Shown here: piece by piece, positions 7,801-15,672 of the stretch
Position numbering within the stretch: position 1 is the first letter of the stretch
Layout of the letters: each line of letters begins with the position of its first letter
From: Nitratifractor sp.
Lineage (GTDB): Bacteria > Campylobacterota > Campylobacteria > Campylobacterales > Sulfurovaceae
Reading direction: 5' to 3'
NCBI GenBank assembly: GCA_024762845.1
Contig: JANTGQ010000009.1
Span: forward strand, 1-17,820
Length of the DNA stretch: 17,820 nucleotides
The notes under the pieces: model-generated
What the model saw: only the letters and a program-made list of their open reading frames with translations
The model's database searches: none
What the model was told of the DNA's origin: nothing
Position numbers and translations under genes: made by a program

Positions 7801-8840
7801 TAAATCTCCTCCATCTCAATCCACTTTTGTGCAATTCTTACAGCATTTGTCGCTGCTCCAACACGTACTTGGTCTGCCACTACCCACATATGCAAAATAT
7901 TCTCTGCAAAAATATCTTTTCTTATACGGCCTACAAAAGTTATATCTGTATCGGTTGCAGTTACAGGCATTGGGTAGATACCCTCTGCTAAGTTATCCAT
8001 CACCTCTACATCTTCAAAACTATTTAATGCAGCTCTTGATTTTTCTACATCTACAACTACGCTCTCTTCAAATGTAACAGTTACTGCTTCGCTATGGCTC
8101 CTTAAAACAGGTACCCTAACACATGTAGCACTTACAGGTATATCTGCGCCCATAATCTTTGCAGTTTCGTTTGTCATCTTCATCTCTTCTTTTGTGTAGT
8201 CGTTCTCGAGCGCTTTATCGATTTGTGGAATAACATTAAGAGCTACTTGGTGAGCAAACGCTTTATGCTCACTTTGATCGAGTTTAAATGCAAAGAAGTC
8301 CTGCATCTGTCGAACTAACTCCTCCATACCACTCTTACCTGCACCACTTGTTGCCTGATAAGTACTGACATCTACTCTTTTAATCGAGCCATAGAGGTCA
8401 TAAAGTGGCTTTAGAGCTAATACCATCTGAATAGTTGAACAGTTTGGATTTGCTATAATACCGGTCTCTCTCCAACTAGCTATATCTTGTGGGTTAACTT
8501 CTGGCACTACAAGTGGAACTTCAGGATCCATTCTAAAATGGCTTGTATTATCAATAACAACTGCTCCAGACTCTACCGCATATTTTGCATATTTAGCCGA
8601 AATAGAACCACCTGCACTAAAGAAAGCGATATCAATATCTCTACCTTCAAATACCTCTTCTGTCAGCTCTTCTACACGGTACTCTTTACCTTTAAACTCT
8701 ATCATCTCCCCCGCACTTCTCGCACTTGCAAGTGGTAACAGCTCTCCTACCGGAAAATTTTGCTCTTCTAATATTCTAAATAACTCTTCACCAACCGCGC
8801 CAGTAGCACCAGCTACTGCTACATTATATAACCTACTCAT
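7800..8840 (-). CDS. asd: Aspartate-semialdehyde dehydrogenase Asd
   Basis: Reduces aspartyl phosphate to aspartate semialdehyde with NADPH, feeding lysine/diaminopimelate, threonine and methionine synthesis. The NADP loop VAGATGAVGEE lies at residues 9-19. NPNCSTIQ carries the catalytic Cys134, and the later LRSHSEAV segment carries the active-site His. The start chosen is the ATG at 8840-8838: it gives the family-typical MSRLYNVAV opening and 346 residues, overlaps the gyrA stop by eight bases, and follows GAGGG. A longer reading from 8876 (358 residues) is open but lies inside gyrA and adds a non-conserved basic tail. Translation is probably coupled to gyrA. Confidence 0.95.
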   Translation of the reverse strand: MSRLYNVAVAGATGAVGEELFRILEEQNFPVGELLPLASARSAGEMIEFKGKEYRVEELTEEVFEGRDIDIAFFSAGGSISAKYAKYAVESGAVVIDNTSHFRMDPEVPLVVPEVNPQDIASWRETGIIANPNCSTIQMVLALKPLYDLYGSIKRVDVSTYQATSGAGKSGMEELVRQMQDFFAFKLDQSEHKAFAHQVALNVIPQIDKALENDYTKEEMKMTNETAKIMGADIPVSATCVRVPVLRSHSEAVTVTFEESVVVDVEKSRAALNSFEDVEVMDNLAEGIYPMPVTATDTDITFVGRIRKDIFAENILHMWVVADQVRVGAATNAVRIAQKWIEMEEI

Positions 8841-11307
8841 CACTGTTTCCCTCTTCTGTATTACTCTCTTCTTCATCTTTAGGGCACTTTGCTACACTAA
8901 CAACAGTGTCTGAACCCTCTACCCTAACCATACGAACACCACTAGTATTACGTCCGGCTTTTCGTATTGTCTGCATATCTACACGTATCATTTTTCCAAC
9001 ACTTGTTAAACTCATTAAGTCTTTATCATCTTCTACAATTACTACGCCTATTAAGTCACCAGTTTTAGATGTTAACTTCATTGCAATCACACCTTTACCA
9101 GCTCGAGACTGCTCTCTATACTCACTTGCTGTTGTTCGTTTTGCCAAACCTTTTTGGCTTACAACCAGCATCTCTTCCTCTTCGTCTTTAATCGCATTTG
9201 CCGCACAAACACTATCGCCTTCAATCTTAAACTTAATACCCGCTACACCTCGACCAATACGACCAATCTCACGAACATCATCAACTTTAAATCGAATACA
9301 CTGCCCTTTACGCGTAGCAATAAAGAACCATTTTGTCTCCTGGTCGCTAATTTTAGCCGTAATAATTTCATCATCTTCATCAAGATTAATCGCACGTACA
9401 CCATTTGCTCTAATGTTAGAGTATTCGCTAAGTTTCGTTCTTTTTACAATACCATTTTTAGTAAAGAATACCAACGATTTACTCTCATCAAAATCTGTTG
9501 TAGGTATAATCGCTTTAATCTTCTCATCCTGCTGCAGATTTATCAGGTTCACAACAGCTTTCCCTTTTGCAGTTCTGCTACCCTCTGGTATCTTATAAAC
9601 CTTTAACCAGTAGAGCTGCCCTCTATCTGTTACAAACATCAGTGTATCGTGTGTACTAGAGGTAAAGAAGCGCTCTATAAAGTCATCTTCGTACGTCGTT
9701 ACGGCAGTCTTGCCTTTTCCGCCACGATTTTGTTTTTCATACTGCTTCAGTGCTACACGTTTAATGTAACCTCTGTGTGTAATTGTTACAACCATTGGCT
9801 CATTTGGTATTAGATCTTCTACATCAATATCGTCATAATCTTCTACTATCTCTGTTCGGCGCTTAGAGCTATAGTTCTCGCCAATCTCTAAAAGCTCCTC
9901 TTTAATAATTTCGTTTATCTTCTCTTCGCTTTTTAAGATACCTTGTAGTTTCTCGATAAGCTCTAAAAGCTCTTTGAGTTCACTCTCAATCTTCTCTATC
10001 TCTAAGCCTGTTAAGCGGCGAAGTCTCATCTCGAGTATTGCTCTAGCTTGTACTTCCGATAGACTAAAGCGATTCATTAGGTTAGCTCTTGCCTCTTCGT
10101 CATTTGCACTTGCACGGATAATTCGAATAACTTCATCAATGTTATCAACTGCAATTTTAAGACCCTCTAAGATATGTGCTCTTGCACGCGCTTTTTCAAG
10201 TTCAAAGATTGTCCTTCTAATAATGACAGTTCTTCTATGTTTTAAGAATATCTCCAATGTTTGCGGTAAAGTTAGAACTTTTGGCTCTTTATTTACAATA
10301 GCAAGCATTATAATCCCAAAAGTGACCTGCATCTGTGTAGACTTATAGAGGTTATTCAAAATAATATCACTCATCGCATCGCGTTTTAGCTCAATTACAA
10401 CACGGATTCCCTCTCTGTCACTCTCGTCTCGTATTTCGCTAATTCCTTCTATATGTTTATCTCTAACCAAAGCTGCAATATTCTCGATTAGTTTCGACTT
10501 ATTTACCTGATATGGCAACTCATCGATAACAATAACTTCTCTACTTCGTTTTTGCTCTATATGCGTCTTTGCTCTAACTTTAATTCTTCCGCGCCCCGTA
10601 GTATAGGCATCAACAATACCTTTTTTCCCAAAAATAATACCACCAGTCGGGAAATCTGGTCCTTCAATGTGGCTAATAAGCTCTTCTATGCTGATTGAAC
10701 TATTATTAAGATACGCCAAAAGAGCATTAATAAGTTCATCTAATCTATGCGGTGGAATATTTGTAGCCATACCAACAGCAATTCCAGAAGAGCCATTTAA
10801 AAGCAAGTTTGGCACTCTACTTGGTAGAACTTCTGGCTCTTTTAAGCTGTCGTCATAGTTTGGAATATAATCTACAGTATCTTTATCAATGTCACGCAAG
10901 AGCTCTTCGGCAATTTTTGTCATTCTAGCCTCTGTATAACGCATTGCAGCTGCGTTATCACCATCGATAGATCCAAAGTTTCCTTGCCCGTCAATAAGTG
11001 GAGCACGCATAGAGAACTCTTGTGCCATTCTAACAAGTGCATCATATACAGCATTGTCGCCGTGTGGGTGGTACTTACCTATAACATCACCAACAATTCT
11101 TGCAGACTTTTTATAGCTTGCACGGTGTGTTAAGTTTAGTTCATTCATTGCGTAGAGAATTCTACGGTGAACAGGTTTTAAACCATCTCTCGCATCTGGT
11201 AAGGCACGACCAACAATAACGCTCATAGAGTAGTCAAGGTAACTCCCCCGAATACTCTCTTCTATATTGATATCTTCGACTAAATTACTCTCAAACAAGT
11301 CACTCAT
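8833..11307 (-). CDS. gyrA: DNA gyrase subunit A
   Basis: Breakage-reunion subunit of gyrase, which introduces negative supercoils together with GyrB. AMRYTEARM holds the catalytic Tyr124. The quinolone pocket reads HPHGDNAVYD, with Asn85 where E. coli has Ser83 and an Asp89; Helicobacter pylori also has Asn here. The C-terminal DNA-wrapping beta-pinwheel begins after residue about 500 and contains the GyrA box QNRGGKG at 526-532. The protein is 824 residues and ends in an acidic tail. AAGGG lies six bases before the ATG. It heads the gyrA-asd-yqhA-hemE chain. Its minus-10 box is at 11340-11345, with a MITE immediately upstream. Confidence 0.98.
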   Translation of the reverse strand: MSDLFESNLVEDINIEESIRGSYLDYSMSVIVGRALPDARDGLKPVHRRILYAMNELNLTHRASYKKSARIVGDVIGKYHPHGDNAVYDALVRMAQEFSMRAPLIDGQGNFGSIDGDNAAAMRYTEARMTKIAEELLRDIDKDTVDYIPNYDDSLKEPEVLPSRVPNLLLNGSSGIAVGMATNIPPHRLDELINALLAYLNNSSISIEELISHIEGPDFPTGGIIFGKKGIVDAYTTGRGRIKVRAKTHIEQKRSREVIVIDELPYQVNKSKLIENIAALVRDKHIEGISEIRDESDREGIRVVIELKRDAMSDIILNNLYKSTQMQVTFGIIMLAIVNKEPKVLTLPQTLEIFLKHRRTVIIRRTIFELEKARARAHILEGLKIAVDNIDEVIRIIRASANDEEARANLMNRFSLSEVQARAILEMRLRRLTGLEIEKIESELKELLELIEKLQGILKSEEKINEIIKEELLEIGENYSSKRRTEIVEDYDDIDVEDLIPNEPMVVTITHRGYIKRVALKQYEKQNRGGKGKTAVTTYEDDFIERFFTSSTHDTLMFVTDRGQLYWLKVYKIPEGSRTAKGKAVVNLINLQQDEKIKAIIPTTDFDESKSLVFFTKNGIVKRTKLSEYSNIRANGVRAINLDEDDEIITAKISDQETKWFFIATRKGQCIRFKVDDVREIGRIGRGVAGIKFKIEGDSVCAANAIKDEEEEMLVVSQKGLAKRTTASEYREQSRAGKGVIAMKLTSKTGDLIGVVIVEDDKDLMSLTSVGKMIRVDMQTIRKAGRNTSGVRMVRVEGSDTVVSVAKCPKDEEESNTEEGNSDE

Positions 11308-11339
11308 ATACTGCCCTTCTAGTAACTAAAATAGCAGAT

Positions 11340-11352
11340 ATTATATCGAAAA
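11340..11352 (-). promoter_or_regulatory. gyrA promoter, minus-10 block
   Basis: Read on the minus strand the block is TTTTCGATATAAT, 33 bases before the gyrA ATG. The identical 13-mer precedes greA at 13117-13129. The minus-35 position would fall at about 11363-11368, inside the MITE that starts at 11360, and shows no TTGACA-like hexamer. Confidence 0.6.
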
Positions 11353-11359
11353 TTACTTA

Positions 11360-11622
11360 AGGGCATTTCTAATAACCCTAGATACTCATAACATCACAAG
11401 CTTTGCTCACAGACAAAGCACTCTTTTAAAGTTTGAGTATAAAATCACAAAAGATAAAAACGCATTTATAAAAGCTAGTAATGCCCAAAGAGGTGGATTT
11501 TGCAAACGCAATCTTGCACAAGATATTTCCTTCATCTTAGCCGGCTAGGATTTGAAAATCTCTTGCACAATCTGACATTTGCAAAACCGATTATGAACAT
11601 CTAGGATTATTAGAAGTGCCCT
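11360..11622. mobile_element. 263-bp MITE with long terminal inverted repeats and TTA target duplication
   Basis: The left end AGGGCATTTCTAATAACCCT and the complement of the right end AGGGCACTTCTAATAATCCT are inverted repeats with two differences in 20 bases, and the similarity continues into GATACTCATAA against GATGTTCATAA. TTA flanks both sides (11357-11359 and 11623-11625), as expected for a three-base TNA duplication typical of IS5-like (ISL2/IS1031) transposition. The interior has no ORF but holds palindromes such as TCTTGCACAAGA and TAGCCGGCTA. No transposase of this family is in the window. The right end overlaps the 3' end of tcdA; the left end abuts the gyrA promoter. Confidence 0.85.
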
Positions 11623-12262
11623 TTACCTGTAAGATGCGTTTTATTGCCTCTGAACATAACGCTAAACCAAACGCTCCAGTTATTCCCACAAAAGAGCCTT
11701 TCTCACTACATTTTGCCTCTTCACTGCTAAAAACAACTGTGAAACTTTTATTAAACTTCGCTTTTTTTAACTCGTTTCGTATCTTTCTAGCTAATGCATC
11801 GCCATGTGTCTTAAATATTGTGGTCACCTCTATTTTACTAAAATCATAACGTTTTGCACTACCGAGCGACATAATAAGTTTTTTATAACACTTTTTTGCA
11901 ATCTCTATTTTTACTCGTGTTGTATCTGCTGCATCTATTACTACATCGTAAGGCGCAAAATCAAACTCCTCTACCCATGCCAAATCCATCTTTTGCTTTA
12001 TACTCTTAATGCCGGGGTAGAGTTCTGACAATCGTGTAACTTTACACTCCCCAATTGCTCCATCACTCCCTATTTGTCGGTTTTGATTACTCTCGTCATA
12101 GATATCATAATCTACCACTGTAATATCTTTTACACCACTTCTATAGAGACAATCAAGCGCATAACTTCCAACGCCGCCAACTCCCAGTATAAGAACCTTT
12201 GCACACTCTAACTTTGCAAAATCATCTTCGCCAAAGAGCTCTTTACATCTTTGGAATCTCAT
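11591..12262 (-). CDS. tcdA: tRNA threonylcarbamoyladenosine dehydratase TcdA (ThiF/E1-like)
   Basis: ATP-dependent E1-like enzyme that cyclises the t6A modification at position 37 of tRNAs. The opening MRFQRCKELFGEDDF, the nucleotide loop LGVGGVGSYAL at residues 27-36, VDYDIYDESNQNRQ at 50-63 with the adenylation Arg/Asn, and GDALARKIRNELKK fit the TcdA (YgdL/CsdL) branch rather than ThiF or MoeB. The ATG at 12262-12260 overlaps the surE stop as ATGA; an in-frame GTG two codons earlier (12268) is an alternative. The last ten residues, from Lys214, and the TAA are read from the inverted-repeat end of the MITE, so the native C-terminus has been replaced. The catalytic core is intact and the protein is probably functional. 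Confidence 0.88.
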   Translation of the reverse strand: MRFQRCKELFGEDDFAKLECAKVLILGVGGVGSYALDCLYRSGVKDITVVDYDIYDESNQNRQIGSDGAIGECKVTRLSELYPGIKSIKQKMDLAWVEEFDFAPYDVVIDAADTTRVKIEIAKKCYKKLIMSLGSAKRYDFSKIEVTTIFKTHGDALARKIRNELKKAKFNKSFTVVFSSEEAKCSEKGSFVGITGAFGLALCSEAIKRILQVKGTSNNPRCS

Positions 12263-13047
12263 ATCCACTCTTGCAGTTTTTGTATGCTCTCGTAGTGTGT
12301 CATATCTAAATGAACCGGAGTAACAGATATAAAGTTTTCTTTTATCGCATCAAAATCACTATAGCCATTTTCTACATGTGTACTTTTATGCCAATCCAGC
12401 CTTGGCAACCCTATCCAAAAATACTCTTGCCCTCGTGGGTTTATATGACTCTCTGAGCTATTGCCATAGGCTCTCTTGCCTGCATGTGTCACTTTGTAAC
12501 CAGCACACTTAGCAGGCTCTATAGGTGGAATATTTATATTTAAAAACTTTCTCTCTTCCAATGGAAACTTATTATCAAATATCCTCTTTACAATCGCAAC
12601 AACTGCCTCTTTTGCCAATTTATACTCTAGCTTAGCAACATCTTGGCACTTATTTTGACACACCTGCGAAACAGCAACAGCTGGGATCCCCTGCAAAACA
12701 GCCTCCATAGCTCCTGCTGCAGTGCCCGAGTATGTTATATCTTCGCCCATATTTGCCCCAATATTTATACCCGAAACTACCAAATCTGGCTTTTTATCTT
12801 TAAAGAGTTTTGTAAGAGACAAAAAAACACAATCCGATGGAGTGCCATCATCAAGTTTATAAAAGTTTTTCTCCAACTCCACAAAACGAAGTGGTCTCGT
12901 AAGAGTTAAAGAGTGCGCACAAGCAGACTTCTCCAGTGTGGGTGCAACTATTATCACCTCTGCTAATGGCTCAAGAGCCTCTTTAAGTGCATGTAAACCT
13001 TTCGATTCAAAACCATCATCATTTGTAATTAAGATTCTCTTTTTCAT
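12259..13047 (-). CDS. surE: 5'/3'-nucleotidase SurE
   Basis: Metal-dependent phosphatase acting on nucleoside monophosphates, linked to stationary-phase survival. The N-terminus LITNDDGFESKG carries the metal-binding Asp10-Asp11. Also present are the conserved TLEKSACAHSLT segment and SGINIGANMGEDITYSGTAA with the metal-binding Asn. The 262-residue length is normal. The ATG is at 13047-13045, 111 bases from the divergent greA GTG. Its TGA overlaps the tcdA ATG, so the two minus-strand genes probably form one coupled operon. Confidence 0.96.
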   Translation of the reverse strand: MKKRILITNDDGFESKGLHALKEALEPLAEVIIVAPTLEKSACAHSLTLTRPLRFVELEKNFYKLDDGTPSDCVFLSLTKLFKDKKPDLVVSGINIGANMGEDITYSGTAAGAMEAVLQGIPAVAVSQVCQNKCQDVAKLEYKLAKEAVVAIVKRIFDNKFPLEERKFLNINIPPIEPAKCAGYKVTHAGKRAYGNSSESHINPRGQEYFWIGLPRLDWHKSTHVENGYSDFDAIKENFISVTPVHLDMTHYESIQKLQEWI

Positions 13048-13116
13048 TCTTTTATATTCCCTTAGCTCTTACTTCTTTTTCTCACTCCACAATCTACGGG
13101 AGTCACTCTAAAACCT

Positions 13117-13129
13117 TTTTCGATATAAT
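13117..13129 (+). promoter_or_regulatory. greA promoter, minus-10 block
   Basis: TTTTCGATATAAT lies 30 bases before the greA GTG, with a T-rich stretch upstream and no clear minus-35, the usual Campylobacterota style. The same 13 bases precede gyrA on the other strand. Confidence 0.6.
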
Positions 13130-13158
13130 ACTTAAAAAAACCACAAAAAGGAAACAGA

Positions 13159-13644
13159 GTGCAAAAAATTCCTATGTTACAATCAACATACGAACGCCTC
13201 TCAATAGAGTTAGAGGAGTTACGAACAAAAGAGCGTGCAAACATTGCAAAAATTATAGACGAAGCAAGAGAGCTAGGAGACTTAAAAGAGAATGCCGAGT
13301 ACCACGCAGCAAAAGAGAAACAGGGCTTAATGGAAGCACGTATCTCAGAACTTCAGGGTCTTACATCGTGTGCACAGGTTATCGACCCATCTAAACTTGC
13401 ACATGAACGTATTAGTTTTGGCTCTACCGTAGTACTTGTAGACCAAGAGAGCGACGAAGAGTTTTGCTACACAATTGTTGGTGTGCAAGAGACAAAACCA
13501 GAACAAGGTCTCATCTCCATAGCATCACCGGTTGCAAGAGCACTACTAGGCAAAGAAGAGGGAGACGAAGTAGAGATAACACTGCCATCTGGACGAAAAG
13601 CCTTTGATATCGAAGAGGTATCATACAAACCTATAGAGTGCTAA
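13159..13644 (+). CDS. greA: Transcription elongation factor GreA
   Basis: Enters the RNA polymerase secondary channel and stimulates cleavage of backtracked transcripts. Residues 8-75 form the coiled coil, whose tip GDLKENAEYHAAKE has the catalytic acidic residues Asp41 and Glu44 at the same positions as E. coli. The C-terminal half (about 82-160) is the FKBP-like domain with GLISIASPVARALLGKEEGD. The start is GTG: it gives the conserved MQKIPM opening and follows AAGGA by six bases, whereas the ATG five codons later would lose it. The protein has 161 residues. argC starts three bases after the stop codon. Confidence 0.97.
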   Translation: MQKIPMLQSTYERLSIELEELRTKERANIAKIIDEARELGDLKENAEYHAAKEKQGLMEARISELQGLTSCAQVIDPSKLAHERISFGSTVVLVDQESDEEFCYTIVGVQETKPEQGLISIASPVARALLGKEEGDEVEITLPSGRKAFDIEEVSYKPIEC

Positions 13645-13646
13645 AA

Positions 13647-14660
13647 ATGAAGACCATAAAAGTAGCAATTGTAGGAGTTAGCGGATACACAGGTCTAGAG
13701 CTAGTAAAGCTTATCCTTGCTCATCCCGTATTTGAAATTGCCTATCTAGCAACCAGTAGCGGCGACACCACTATTAGTCAATTACATCCAAGTTTAGAGC
13801 AAGTTTACGAACATGGCGTAGATACAACAGATATAGAGAAGATTTCCAAAAGCTGCGAACTTGTATTTTTAGCACTCCCGCACAAAACATCTATGAGTGT
13901 TGCAAAAGAGCTCATAGCAAATGGTCTGAAAGTTATAGACCTCTCCGCCGACTATCGTTTAGAGCTCGAAACATACGAGGCTGCCTACTGCAAGCACACC
14001 GACAAAGAGAACTTGCAAAATGCAGCATACGGTTTAATAGAGTACAACCGAGAAGATATCGCTAAAGCAAAAGTTGTTGCAGGTCCTGGCTGCTACCCAA
14101 CTGCTACACTTTTGGGTCTCCTACCATTTATCCCTTATTTGCGAGAGGGAACGCCAATCTTTGTAGATGCAAAAAGCGGCGTCAGCGGTGCCGGCAAAAA
14201 ACTTACCGAAACAAACTCATTTGTTACAATAAACGAGAATATATTCGCATATAACCCCCTTAAACACCGCCACGCACCCGAAATTGCAGAGAAGATAAAA
14301 AAAGTGCATGGCAAAGAGTTTCAGGTAAACTTTGTACCACACCTTATCCCAGCAACCAGAGGAGAGCTTGTAAGTGTCTATGCAGTCTTAAAAGAGGGTA
14401 TCGACCCTTTAGAAGTACTTAATCGGGCTTACCAAGATGAAGAGTTTATCAGAGTACGCAACAAGCCAGTAGATATAAAGAGTGTAGCAGGAACACACTT
14501 TTGTGATATCTACGCACAAACAAATGGCAACAGTCTCTTTATAAGCTCTGCAATAGATAACCTCCTTCGAGGTGCCAGCTCGCAAGCTCTTGTTGCAGCA
14601 AATATAGCAATGGGATTAGAAGAGAGCTTGGGCGCACCACAAATAGCCTATGTCCCATAG
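13647..14660 (+). CDS. argC: N-acetyl-gamma-glutamyl-phosphate reductase ArgC
   Basis: NADPH-dependent reductase of the third step of arginine synthesis, making N-acetylglutamate semialdehyde. The dinucleotide loop VGVSGYTGLEL is at residues 9-19, GPGCYPTA carries catalytic Cys149, and LKHRHAPEI holds the conserved His. FVPHLIPATRGE is another family landmark. The chosen ATG at 13647 gives 337 residues and the usual MKTIKVAIVG opening; a GTG nine bases earlier is in frame but lies inside greA. The gene starts three bases after greA and overlaps the next gene by 11 bases. The other arginine genes are not nearby. Confidence 0.96.
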   Translation: MKTIKVAIVGVSGYTGLELVKLILAHPVFEIAYLATSSGDTTISQLHPSLEQVYEHGVDTTDIEKISKSCELVFLALPHKTSMSVAKELIANGLKVIDLSADYRLELETYEAAYCKHTDKENLQNAAYGLIEYNREDIAKAKVVAGPGCYPTATLLGLLPFIPYLREGTPIFVDAKSGVSGAGKKLTETNSFVTINENIFAYNPLKHRHAPEIAEKIKKVHGKEFQVNFVPHLIPATRGELVSVYAVLKEGIDPLEVLNRAYQDEEFIRVRNKPVDIKSVAGTHFCDIYAQTNGNSLFISSAIDNLLRGASSQALVAANIAMGLEESLGAPQIAYVP

Positions 14661-15372
14661 CCTAGAGCTCAAAACCGGCGCACTCTTTATAGCCGACGCC
14701 CACTATCCAAACCATGGCAAAGAGTTTCTTACTCTTTTACAAAATATAGAGTGCGGCAAAATAAAAACCCCTCAACTAATCCTAATGGGCGATATTTTCG
14801 ACCTGCTAGTTGGCTCTTCCAAATACCTAAAAGAGAAGTTCAAAACAGAAATAACACTTATCGACAACATAGCCAAAAAGATAGAGGTAATCTATATAGA
14901 AGGCAACCACGACTTTAACCTAAGACCCCTATTTAAAAATGTATTAGTCATTCCAATCCAACAACAACCCTTACTCATGCACCACAATAAGCAGACAATA
15001 GCCCTCTCCCACGGAGACAAATACTGCATGAGGCTCTCGTACAAAATCTACACAAAAACAATAAGAAACCCTTTAGTTTTAAAACTAATACCAGACAGCT
15101 ACGCCAAAAATAAACTACAATCAATGCAGAGAAAAAAAATTTGTAAAAAGATAAAAAATTTTAAAAGTTTAGCTAAAAAAATAGCCAAAAATTACACTGC
15201 CGATTTAATAATAGAGGGGCATTATCATCAAGGTGTTATTATTGACAACTATATATCTTTGCCATCCTTTGCTTGTAGTGGAAAAATTGCTGTTTACAAA
15301 GCCAATGAAGTGCTATTTCCTAACTTCCGCCTAAAAAAGTACTACGAGCCCCAAAGTATAGGGATTCTATGA
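14650..15372 (+). CDS. LpxH-like metallophosphoesterase, probable UDP-2,3-diacylglucosamine diphosphatase
   Basis: Calcineurin-type phosphoesterase of 240 residues with the full two-metal set: Asp16 and His18 in DAHYPN, Asp48 in GDIFDLL, Asn86 in GNHDF, His121 in SHGDK, and His191 and His193 in GHYHQG. This layout and length fit LpxH, which releases lipid X from UDP-diacylglucosamine at the membrane surface in lipid A synthesis, and a Lys-rich insert (about 154-180) fits its membrane-facing helices. The start lies inside argC with an 11-base overlap and no clear ribosome binding site, so translation is probably coupled. The coding sequence becomes more AT-rich after base 15100. A different substrate within the same superfamily cannot be excluded, so no symbol is given. 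Confidence 0.8.
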   Translation: MSHSLELKTGALFIADAHYPNHGKEFLTLLQNIECGKIKTPQLILMGDIFDLLVGSSKYLKEKFKTEITLIDNIAKKIEVIYIEGNHDFNLRPLFKNVLVIPIQQQPLLMHHNKQTIALSHGDKYCMRLSYKIYTKTIRNPLVLKLIPDSYAKNKLQSMQRKKICKKIKNFKSLAKKIAKNYTADLIIEGHYHQGVIIDNYISLPSFACSGKIAVYKANEVLFPNFRLKKYYEPQSIGIL

Positions 15373-15397
15373 TTTATTTCGCACTACATATACAGGT

Positions 15398-15594
15398 TTA
15401 ACTCGAATTATGCATTAGAGATTACTCAACTCTACACAAACCATTGCACTGTGGGCTCTCACGGAGAAACCATCGATGCACCTATGGGTGCACCTAGAGC
15501 CTTGGGGAATCCACTCTTGCACAGTTTTCCACAAATACCCAAAGCACAAGCGTTTGGCAGATTTCAAGCAATTCTAATGCGAAATCCGGGATAA
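15398..15594. mobile_element. MITE-like element with inverted ends and a structured centre
   Basis: TTAA (15398-15401) on the left and ATAA (15591-15594) on the right flank a 189-bp core. The ends CTCGAATTATGCATTAGA and, from the complement of the right side, CCCGGATTTCGCATTAGA are inverted repeats. The right 41 bases match those of the 1807 element at 38 positions. The centre can fold into a nested hairpin: ACTGTG (15448-15453) with CACAGT (15520-15525), GGCTCT (15454-15459) with AGAGCC (15496-15501), and TGCACC (15477-15482) with GGTGCA (15487-15492). There is no ORF. It looks like a fuller family member from which the uvrD-proximal copy derives by internal deletion. Confidence 0.78.
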
Positions 15595-15645
15595 AATTAG
15601 TCAGCGCTGATATTTCGAGTGCAGACTTTTTGATTCCAATGGTAT

Positions 15646-15672
15646 AGCTTATGCATATTTACTATATAAGCT
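15646..15672. promoter_or_regulatory. Dyad upstream of the 96-residue gene
   Basis: AGCTTAT and ATAAGCT form a perfect 7-bp inverted repeat with a 13-base spacer, ending 19 bases before the ATG. It overlaps the place where a minus-10 box (TATATA) would lie, so an operator is possible. No regulator can be assigned. Confidence 0.35.

Noticed and set aside
8841..8876. Longer start for asd adding a 12-residue basic extension
   Set aside because: The extension lies inside gyrA, is not part of the conserved Asd N-terminus, and the downstream ATG has a suitable ribosome binding site.
8906..9606. Long open frames on the plus strand opposite gyrA (230 and 150 codons)
   Set aside because: They lie wholly antisense to well-conserved gyrA, have no good ribosome binding site and give low-complexity Ser/Ile-rich proteins, as expected of shadow frames.
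11804..12028. Plus-strand frames opposite tcdA
   Set aside because: They are antisense to a conserved gene and give Cys/Tyr/Ile-rich translations with no recognisable features.
15398..15594. CRISPR-like or tandem repeat array suggested by repeated motifs
   Set aside because: The repeats are inverted ends of one element plus hairpin arms, not regularly spaced direct repeats with spacers.
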